The position numbers and the translations under genes were made by a program. Shown piece after piece: positions 58,022-64,000 of a stretch of 64,000 bases of DNA. Position 1 is the stretch's first letter, and every line of letters starts with the position of its first letter. The notes below the pieces were generated by a model. It saw nothing but the letters and a program-made list of their open reading frames with translations, did no database searches and was not told the DNA's origin. The stretch lies in NCBI RefSeq assembly GCF_008329715.1, contig NZ_VTSR01000006.1:616803-680802 (forward strand). The letters are read 5' to 3'. This stretch comes from Gimesia chilikensis (GTDB taxonomy: Bacteria; Planctomycetota; Planctomycetia; Planctomycetales; Planctomycetaceae).

Positions 58022-58471
58022 ATGTCAACGCGAATTATTGCCTGCACTCTCATCTGCCTACTCTCATCCACGCTGCTTTCAGCAGCAGATAAACCCGATA
58101 AAACTGCTGTCCTCGATGCCGAACTGCTCAAAGCAGTCAAAACGCTGGACGAAGCCTTTTCCAAGCGGGACAAGGAAACGATTCGCCGGATGACCGATGA
58201 GCGGCACATTTCCATCGCACCCAGCTACCAGTTTTTCAGCCAGAAAGATCAACTGGAGGCTCTGCCCGAACTCAAGCTGACCCTCTTCAAGGCCAGCCCG
58301 AAAAAGATCATCCACACCACACCGAGCGCGGCCATCATCACCTACGAAGCCCAGATTGAAGGAACCTTCGAAGGTAAGCAGCTGGCGAAGCATGTGCAGA
58401 TTCTGGAATGCTGGATCAAACGCAAGGGAGAGTGGCTCGAAGTCTCCTACCAGGAAACGCCCATTCCCTGA
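58022..58471 (+). CDS. Secreted SnoaL/DUF4440-like protein
   Basis: The 149-residue product has a signal peptide (IIACTLICLLSSTLLSAADK). A compact cone-shaped alpha+beta domain of the NTF2/SnoaL type follows: LLKAVKTLDEAFSKRDKETIRRM, SAAIITYEAQIEGTFEGK and ILECWIKRKGEWLEVSYQET. DUF4440-type proteins bind or isomerise small ligands; no catalytic residues can be named here. The ATG at 58022 follows AAAGGA. The long upstream frame lacks coding features. The substrate is unknown. Confidence 0.75.
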   Translation: MSTRIIACTLICLLSSTLLSAADKPDKTAVLDAELLKAVKTLDEAFSKRDKETIRRMTDERHISIAPSYQFFSQKDQLEALPELKLTLFKASPKKIIHTTPSAAIITYEAQIEGTFEGKQLAKHVQILECWIKRKGEWLEVSYQETPIP

Positions 58472-58496
58472 TCGAACCGGTCGTAGCGCAGGAACA

Positions 58497-59432
58497 TCAG
58501 GAATCAGCGGGTTCCTGTGCTGCCTCCTTCATCCAGGTCTGCAGCATGTCACGCAGCATGCCCAGTTCCTTCCACAATTGCCCCTGGTCTTTGTTCGCAT
58601 GTTCGAAGCACCAGGGCCCCCGAAATCCGGCCTGCCAGCCAATCTCGAAACAGCGTTTGAGATCATACAGCGGATGCTCACCGCGGGGACCAATGGCCCG
58701 TGCTTTAAAATCACAGGTGACCGCAATCGGAAATGTCTTCGCCAGCCCTGCGTAACGCAGTTCATCACTGTCCCAGTTCCCCGTATCGGGACAAGCCGCC
58801 ACCTGATGACCAATCGCCTTGACCAGTTTGACGACGGACTCGGGATCGTTCTGCATCCAGCCGTAATTCTCAACCAGCAATTGGACATTCCGTTCCGCAC
58901 CGTAATCACACAACTCCCGGTAGCTGTCGATATGAATCTGCATATCGGGACGCTGCGTTCGAGGCAGCGGACGCGCCCACTTCAGTCCCAGCTCGGAAGC
59001 CACATCGATCGACGCCTTATAGGTTTTCAACGCGTGTGCGCGAGTGGCCTGATCGGGACTGTTCATGTCCAGCTTTCCCTGGTTCATTTTCAGGTTGGTC
59101 AACACGCATCCCACCCGATCCGCTGCATTCCGCAACTGTTCCAGGTACTTGCCATCGGTCACTGACACTGTGGACGTATTCAGATCGATGACCGTCATCC
59201 CCAGTTCCTCCCGCAGCATGCGGGGCAGGTCCAGCAGAGAGATTTTTCCCTTGGCAGCCCGGGGCGAGAGATGTCCCGAAAAAGAAGAAGTCGTGATCCC
59301 CAGCGCACGCTCAAGTGAGGGAGCCGCCTTGGCTTTCTGTCCTGAATCGGCCTTGATAGACCGTCGATCCAGCAACGGGATCGCCAGGGCGCCGCTGCCC
59401 GCCTGTAGAAACGCTCTTCGTGAAAACTTCAT
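58497..59432 (-). CDS. Exported TIM-barrel sugar isomerase/epimerase-like protein
   Basis: The 311-residue protein starts with a twin-arginine signal (FSRRAFLQAGSGALAIPLLD). A xylose-isomerase-like AP-endonuclease-2 TIM barrel follows: TVIDLNTSTVSV, LKWARPLPR, QLLVENYGWM (metal Glu), VAACPDTGNWDSDE (metal Asp/Asn) and FEHANKDQGQLWKE. It probably isomerises or epimerises sugars in the periplasm. The Tat signal implies export after folding, typically with metal bound. It is convergent with the SnoaL-like gene. The substrate is unknown. Confidence 0.85.
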   Translation of the reverse strand: MKFSRRAFLQAGSGALAIPLLDRRSIKADSGQKAKAAPSLERALGITTSSFSGHLSPRAAKGKISLLDLPRMLREELGMTVIDLNTSTVSVTDGKYLEQLRNAADRVGCVLTNLKMNQGKLDMNSPDQATRAHALKTYKASIDVASELGLKWARPLPRTQRPDMQIHIDSYRELCDYGAERNVQLLVENYGWMQNDPESVVKLVKAIGHQVAACPDTGNWDSDELRYAGLAKTFPIAVTCDFKARAIGPRGEHPLYDLKRCFEIGWQAGFRGPWCFEHANKDQGQLWKELGMLRDMLQTWMKEAAQEPADS

Positions 59433-59620
59433 TTTTGCTTCTCCGCTTCAGAACACTACAATGCATGTCCGACAGTTTAGATCTGCCATCGTACGCCAGT
59501 TCGAAGTCAGATGTCATCTGGAAATATTGATTTTTCTGAAACGCAGGCCACTCCGATGAAGTATTTCCCCTGAACGGACTTCCCTCATCAGTCGACTTTC
59601 ATTCGAACGAATTGCCGATC

Positions 59621-61405
59621 ATGCCCGATTCTCTGTTTCGATTCTGTACGCTGCTCCTGATCTGCTGCTGCCTGCAAACAGCCTCGGCCCGGGAGCAGGC
59701 ACGCCCCGAAATTCATTCCAATACAGGGCCCCTGCAGTTCAAAGACATCCGCTACCTCACCCGCTCCCTCGCTGATTTTCCAGACCGCAAGGCATTCGTC
59801 ATCGTCGCCTGCAACACGACCTGCCCCCTCGTCAAACGCTATCTCCCCAAACTCAAACGTCTCGAACAGCAATATCGCCCACAGGGAGTTCAATTCATCG
59901 CCCTGCACACCGGCCCCACTGACTCCATTCGCGAGATCGCCGAATTTGCGGTAGAACACGAAATCCCCTTCCCCAATGTCCAGGATCGCAAGGGAACCTC
60001 CGTCGCTGCTCTGGGACTGACCCGCACGCCGGAAGTCGCCGTTCTCGACGCCAGCTACCGTCTCCACTACCGCGGCCGCATCGATGACCAGTACCGCATC
60101 GGGGGTTCGCTGCCGCGACCTTCCCAGGAGAATCTGACGGCCGCGATTGAGGGAGTCCTGCACGGAACGCCGATTTCCGTAACAGAAACCAACGTGGATG
60201 GCTGCCTGATTACCCACGCAGCCCAAACAGAGCCCGACCGGTCACTCACTTATTACAAAGACATTCAGCCACTGCTGCAAAAACATTGCACAGACTGTCA
60301 TCGCCCCGGCACTGAAGCCCCCTTCGCCTTAACAACGCTCGCTGAAGTCCAGAATAACGGTGCGATGATCGCGGAGGTCGTCTCCGACCAGCGCATGCCC
60401 CCCTGGTATGGGGGGACGTCACACGCCGAGTTCGCCAATCACCGTGGCATGTCCCGCCGGGAACGTAAACAGGTGACGGACTGGGTCGAGTCAGGCATGC
60501 CCGCCGGAACAGAACCCGCCGATTTCAAACCCGCGCTCACTGAAGTCGACGCCGATAAGTGGCTGATCGGCGAACCTGATCTCAAAATCAGCATGCTGGA
60601 AAGACACGCGCTCCCCGCGGAGGGATACATTCCCTACCGCTACACCATTCTCCCCTACGTCTTCCCCGAGGATACCTGGGTCTCTGCAATCGAAATCAAA
60701 CCCGACAATCCCGGCGTCGTCCATCACTGCAACATGGCGGCTGTCACCTTAACGAAGAAATGGGACGAGTCGAATTTTCTCACCGGAAAAGTGCCGGGCT
60801 CGGGACCGATGATGCTGCCCGAAGGACTGGGGGTCATGATCCCCAAAGGGAGTGCCCTGGCGTTACAGATTCATTACACCTCGACCGGCAAACCGGAAAA
60901 CTGTCGCATCTCGGTCGGCTTTAAATACGTGCAGGGCAAAGTTCAGAAACGGTATCGCTTCCTGATCATCAAAAATACGAAATTCGAGATCCCCCCGGAA
61001 GCCCCGCACTACGAGGTCAGCAACGCCCGCACACTCAAACAGGACGCCCACGGCATCGGACTCTTCGCCCACATGCATCTCCGCGGCAAGGATCTCTCCT
61101 TCCTGGCCCATTACCCGGAAGGGAAACAGGAAAAACTGCTGGTCATTCCCAATTACAGCTTCGACTGGCAAATCGGTTATCTCTGGAAAGACCAGCGGCA
61201 CTTCTTCCCCAAAGGCACCCGCATCGAAGCCATCGCCCACTACGACAATTCGGCTTTCAATCCCTTCAATCCGGATCCAGGTGCCACCGTCAGGGAGGGA
61301 CCGCAGACCTACCATGAAATGCTGTACGCGTTCTTCTTCTACACCTATGCGAATGAGCGGCTGAATCTGACCATCGATCCCCGCACCGGACAGGCGGTTC
61401 CCTGA
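59621..61405 (+). CDS. Redoxin-cytochrome c-copper monooxygenase-like fusion protein
   Basis: The ~594-residue exported protein begins with a signal peptide (FCTLLLICCCLQTASARE). A thioredoxin-like/redoxin domain (~40-175: KAFVIVACNTTCPLVKRYLP, VAALGLTRTPEVAVLD) carries CNTTC in place of CxxC. A short cytochrome-c-like segment follows with heme motif C-T-D-C-H (LLQKHCTDCHRPGTEAPF, ~220-237). The C-terminal half resembles the copper type II ascorbate-dependent monooxygenase fold: PGVVHHCNMA, LQIHYTSTGKP and GLFAHMHLRGKD, where His residues and a Met could bind copper. This fusion occurs in planctomycetes. Function is unproven. The ATG at 59621 is preferred to the TTG at 59612. Confidence 0.85.
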   Translation: MPDSLFRFCTLLLICCCLQTASAREQARPEIHSNTGPLQFKDIRYLTRSLADFPDRKAFVIVACNTTCPLVKRYLPKLKRLEQQYRPQGVQFIALHTGPTDSIREIAEFAVEHEIPFPNVQDRKGTSVAALGLTRTPEVAVLDASYRLHYRGRIDDQYRIGGSLPRPSQENLTAAIEGVLHGTPISVTETNVDGCLITHAAQTEPDRSLTYYKDIQPLLQKHCTDCHRPGTEAPFALTTLAEVQNNGAMIAEVVSDQRMPPWYGGTSHAEFANHRGMSRRERKQVTDWVESGMPAGTEPADFKPALTEVDADKWLIGEPDLKISMLERHALPAEGYIPYRYTILPYVFPEDTWVSAIEIKPDNPGVVHHCNMAAVTLTKKWDESNFLTGKVPGSGPMMLPEGLGVMIPKGSALALQIHYTSTGKPENCRISVGFKYVQGKVQKRYRFLIIKNTKFEIPPEAPHYEVSNARTLKQDAHGIGLFAHMHLRGKDLSFLAHYPEGKQEKLLVIPNYSFDWQIGYLWKDQRHFFPKGTRIEAIAHYDNSAFNPFNPDPGATVREGPQTYHEMLYAFFFYTYANERLNLTIDPRTGQAVP

Positions 61406-61509
61406 CCGGCGCCTGCAGGCTGATTTCTGGTTGAGAACTGGTTATGATTGTCAGAATGTAAGCGTTATCTGCAGAATCAACCGAAGCCGACTGTTTGCCG
61501 AGAATCCTC

Positions 61510-62553
61510 ATGCGTGTCCTGTTCCTGATCTCCGGGAAGAATGTTCCCTCCTCTCGATTTCGGGTGCTGAATTATCTCCCCTTTCTCAAACAGGCAGGCA
61601 TCTCGTGTACGGTTCTCGCCAGTTACCCCGAAAAATATGAGCACATCCCCTGGCTCGGCTACCGCCTCAGCTACCTGCTCAAACGCATCACCCGCTACCT
61701 GCATTATCTCTACGCCTGCCTGAGACCCTTCGATCTGATTTTCATCGAACGGGAAATCTTCGACATCCCCGCCTACGACATGGAACTTTTGTTCCTGAAC
61801 CGACCCGCCAAATGCGTTCTCGATATTGACGATGCGATTTTTCTCCGCTATCCCAAGAAATTCCAGGTACTGGCGGAGAAAGTCGATCTGCTGATCGCCG
61901 GCAACCAGAATCTCTGCGCAGTCGCCCGTAAATATAACGACCACGTCCGACTGCTCCCCACGTCGGTCATCACCGGTAAATACCCCCTCAAGGATTTTAG
62001 TCAGCCCCCCACCACCAAACCAGTCATCGGCTGGACCGGCCTTGATACCAACATCCCGAACCTCAAACTCGTCGTCCCGGCACTGAACCGCCTGGCAGAA
62101 AAATACGAATTCACACTCTGCATCATCTCAGCCTCCCCCGACCCGATCGCGGAGCTTGAACTGAAGGGAGTCGAAGTCCGCCACCTGGTCTGGAATCCGG
62201 AAACGGAATATCAGGACCTCTCCGCCTTCGACATCGGCATCATGCCCTTAAAAGACGATGAATGGTCCCGCTACAAATGCGGCTTAAAACTGCTGCAATA
62301 CATGGCCCTGGGAATCCCCGCCGTCGCGTCGCCGGTCGGCGTCAATGCAGAGATCATCGAACAGGGGGAGAATGGATTCTGCGCCGATTCAACCGAGGCC
62401 TGGTACGCCTCCCTGGAACAGTTACTCACCTCACCCGAGCTGCGAAAACAAGTCGGCCTGAGCGGCCGGAAAACGGTCAAAGAAGAATTCGATACCGAAC
62501 GCAACAGCCAGCGTTTGATACAGTTCCTGGAAGAGACAGTGGATCAGAACTGA
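61510..62553 (+). CDS. GT4-type glycosyltransferase
   Basis: The 347-residue protein shows a GT-B fold: MRVLFLISGKNVPSSRFRVLNYLP at the start, VLDIDDAIF, VIGWTGLDTNIPNLKLVVPAL, and the C-terminal donor site GLKLLQYMALGIPAVASPVGVNAEIIEQGENGF. It should transfer a sugar from a nucleotide-sugar donor to a glycan or lipid in the cytoplasm. The start ATG at 61510 precedes the fold; a TTG at 61495 is less likely. It is single in the window, not in a polysaccharide cluster. Donor and acceptor are unknown. Confidence 0.9.
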   Translation: MRVLFLISGKNVPSSRFRVLNYLPFLKQAGISCTVLASYPEKYEHIPWLGYRLSYLLKRITRYLHYLYACLRPFDLIFIEREIFDIPAYDMELLFLNRPAKCVLDIDDAIFLRYPKKFQVLAEKVDLLIAGNQNLCAVARKYNDHVRLLPTSVITGKYPLKDFSQPPTTKPVIGWTGLDTNIPNLKLVVPALNRLAEKYEFTLCIISASPDPIAELELKGVEVRHLVWNPETEYQDLSAFDIGIMPLKDDEWSRYKCGLKLLQYMALGIPAVASPVGVNAEIIEQGENGFCADSTEAWYASLEQLLTSPELRKQVGLSGRKTVKEEFDTERNSQRLIQFLEETVDQN

Positions 62554-62665
62554 TTTCCGAAGATGCTGCCGCGAATGGTGAGCTAAGAGTGATGGACAAT
62601 TAAAGCCTCTTCAGCATGCTCAATAAAGGCCATTCCGACACATGGAGACTGTGAATGGTGTCGGA

Positions 62666-62884
62666 TCACACTTTCAGGGCCACATAGATACGTGAATCCA
62701 GCCCTTCAAAGTACAACTCATTTTTGGAGTCATACTTTGCTTTGGGCTTGGTCCAGATCCGCCCATCCGCCAACTGCACACGATCCGGACACGATTCGTA
62801 GGCAATTTTGATCATCCGGAAAAGACGGTGTAGCGTCTCACGGTTATGAGCCAGGATGCAGGTGGTATGATCCAGATATATGGT
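62666..62884 (-). pseudogene. Terminase large subunit-like fragment
   Basis: The minus-strand frame from 62884 to a TGA at 62666-62668 is closed upstream by a stop and has no start codon at its head. It reads CILAHNRETLHRLFRMIKIA, then KAKYDSKNELYFEGLDSRIY. This resembles the ATPase part of phage terminase large subunits (ilAh..et...lfr..k.aye; KYds.nelyF.gl.S). It appears to be a relic of a phage or integrative element. Sequence similarity is judged by eye only, so assignment is moderate. A second decayed gene (62928-63203) lies immediately upstream on the same strand. Confidence 0.55.
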
Positions 62885-62927
62885 TCAGTGATCATTGCGT
62901 GGAGATTAGCGCAATGGTGGGGAGGTG

Positions 62928-63203
62928 TCAAATTATTTCAGTAACAGCTTTTGCTTCCCACAATCCTCTCAAAGCTTCAATATGATTTGGGGCAGTCAAT
63001 TCAATTGGCATTTCGCGACCAAAAACGAATATCCGGACACGGTTGTAAGGTCTTGTTGAAACGTGATCACCATAAAAATCCTCACCTTCCTCCCATTACC
63101 GCCACGATTCATCACCTGCATCCAGTTCTGCCCCAGGTGTAAAATCAATCTTCAATATCAAGCCAGTGTTGATTAACTCATCGCCTATCTTTATGAAATG
63201 CAT
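62928..63203 (-). pseudogene. Small conserved-hypothetical gene interrupted by an in-frame TAA
   Basis: The frame starts at ATG 63203, with GGAG seven bases upstream. It encodes 35 residues (MHFIKIGDELINTGLILKID, then FTPGAELDAGDESWR) and meets TAA at 63096-63098. It then continues in the same frame for 55 more residues (WEEGEDFYGDHVSTRPYNRV ... EMPIELTAPNHIEALRGLWE) to TGA at 62928-62930. The combined ~91-residue product resembles small proteins of the type MhFi.lG..lin...i..id ... vri.f.g...iel...ea..l. Intact coding on both sides of the stop points to a recent nonsense mutation, or readthrough. It is 33 bp downstream of the zinc-ribbon gene. Confidence 0.65.
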
Positions 63204-63236
63204 TCATCGACTCCAACTCAAAAATATAATTTGTTG

Positions 63237-63452
63237 TTAAACATCATAGTTTGGCGAGATCAATGAAGTTTTATATTTTGCAAATGCAGCATCAGTGTTC
63301 TGTGAACATTGACCACAGACATCAATAGCTTTTGTTTGTGGACCATTTCCCAAGTCAATTTCACCTGATGCATACCCCCACCCAGCAGGATAATCAGCAC
63401 CTTCATTAGCCCGAACTTGTTTCCCACAAGAATCGCATTCCCATACGATCAT
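63237..63452 (-). CDS. Small zinc-ribbon-like protein
   Basis: The 71-residue protein from the ATG at 63452 has two Cys pairs (WECDSCGKQ at ~3-11 and DVCGQCSQN at ~44-52), the usual zinc-ribbon spacing. Between them lies a short polar segment (ADYPAGWGYASGEIDLGNGP). AAAGAAG precedes this ATG at good spacing; an upstream ATG at 63473 would add MVKKEVT. Function is unknown. It is the first gene of a minus-strand run that continues into the interrupted gene and terminase-like fragment. Confidence 0.65.
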   Translation of the reverse strand: MIVWECDSCGKQVRANEGADYPAGWGYASGEIDLGNGPQTKAIDVCGQCSQNTDAAFAKYKTSLISPNYDV

Positions 63453-63473
63453 AGTCACTTCTTTTTTTACCAT

Positions 63474-63903
63474 AACTTATTCCTTAACCTGAGTACTGAA
63501 TCCCAAATAAATCACCCCCATTCTCAGTATGTCCAGATAATTGTTCAATGCAATCTTGTGCATTTGCTCATTTCTTCACGGATTTTCTGACAGGGCACTA
63601 TTCCCCGTAATCACTGTCCGCAGTATTCGCCGTATCAGAGCAGCCGCCACGAGCGAACTTCGCATAGCCATAGAAGGGCTTACCATCATTTTTCGGTGAC
63701 GGAGTACCATTTGATTGCAGCAGGAGCAGATGGGGGCGGGGTTCATGCAGGAACAAGGACTACGGATTTGATTAATAATCGCCCGCACTTTATGCTTTTT
63801 TTGTGTAGAGCTTTCCACTCTCTGATTCCTATTCTGTGTGGCTACCTACGCTCTTGCACGGAAACCCTGTGTCATTTTGATAAAAGGGGTCGAGCGCGCA
63901 AAA
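63474..63903. other. Spacer with no supportable gene, possibly containing decayed coding sequence
   Basis: Short frames on both strands (63576-63818 minus, 63696-63941 plus) lack ribosome-binding sites. One minus-strand frame reads SPKNDGKPFYGYAKFARGG just before a stop at 63602, which looks coding-like, but no family was recognised. Confidence 0.35.
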
Positions 63904-63940
63904 AAAGCCTCACCCAGATATGTATCTGGATGAGGCTTTG
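63899..63940 (-). terminator. Strong intrinsic terminator
   Basis: Long stem GCCTCACCCAGATA / TATCTGGATGAGGC (63907-63936, with one G-T pairing position). On the minus strand it is followed by a T-tract (complement of 63900-63906). It lies 21 bp beyond the stop at 63961, so it ends the transcript entering from the right edge. Confidence 0.85.
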
Positions 63941-63960
63941 ATATAGCAAAAGGTTGGTGG

Positions 63961-64000
63961 TCAAGTTTTAAGAGCTTCGTCCTCATCAGGTTGTTGATCG
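63961..64000 (-). CDS. C-terminal codons of a gene entering from the right edge
   Basis: The minus-strand frame reads DQQPDEDEALKT and ends in TGA at 63961-63963. The acidic tail, absence of stops to the window edge, and a strong terminator just downstream support a real gene end. Nothing can be said about its function. Confidence 0.5.
   Translation of the reverse strand, partial: DQQPDEDEALKT

Noticed and set aside
63576..63818. Minus-strand 80-codon frame near the right edge
   Set aside because: No ribosome-binding site and no family features; the more coding-like stretch is in another frame and lacks a start.

Overview
The window looks like a chromosomal segment of a planctomycete, probably a Gimesia/Planctomyces-type member of the Planctomycetales. 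This is inferred from a prepilin-like DUF1559 protein paired with a small lipoprotein, four sulfatases, a PVC-type DUF1080/dehydrogenase/cytochrome fusion, a redoxin/cytochrome/copper-monooxygenase fusion, PQQ-like and lactonase propellers, and long intergenic spacers with interspersed repeats. No rRNA, tRNA, CRISPR array, transposase or intact prophage was seen.

Region 1 (1-21 kb) mixes core genes with repeat-rich spacers. It opens with the 3' end of a ceramidase-like gene, whose last 17 codons recur in diverged form 0.9 kb downstream. Next comes a four-gene minus-strand operon (8898 to 3520): a GcvH-like lipoyl protein, a 2[4Fe-4S] protein, a squalene-hopene-cyclase-like terpene cyclase, and a DUF116-polyprenyl synthase fusion. 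This is the best candidate for an undescribed pathway. A GntR/LacI hybrid regulator, the DUF1559 protein and a lipoprotein follow. Then come a DUF817 membrane protein with an unclear start, a small orphan gene between direct repeats, a very basic repetitive secreted protein, a sulfatase, a DUF6263-like protein and a membrane protein. At least seven short repeat families occupy the spacers here and were not seen further right.

Region 2 (21-44 kb) is mostly housekeeping: a methyltransferase, pyruvate carboxylase, a HIT protein, an Nramp-family transporter, anthranilate synthase component I, an McsB-type protein arginine kinase, a very large PVC-type cytochrome, a UbiB/ABC1 kinase, a PQQ-like propeller abutting hemL, an M42 aminopeptidase, an HDOD protein and a STAS-like protein.

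Region 3 (44-62.6 kb) is rich in degradative and periplasmic functions. It holds three sulfatases (one with an atypical active-site motif, 7 bp downstream of a second atypical Nramp homologue), a DUF900 lipoprotein hydrolase, DUF309, rhodanese, lactonase, a metallophosphoesterase, a DHFR/RibD-like reductase, a SnoaL-like secreted protein, a TIM-barrel isomerase-like protein, the redoxin/cytochrome/monooxygenase fusion and a GT4 glycosyltransferase.

Region 4 (62.6-64 kb) is a decayed accessory patch on the minus strand: a small zinc-ribbon protein, a small gene interrupted by an in-frame TAA, and a terminase-like fragment. It ends with a strong terminator and the last codons of a gene entering from the right edge.
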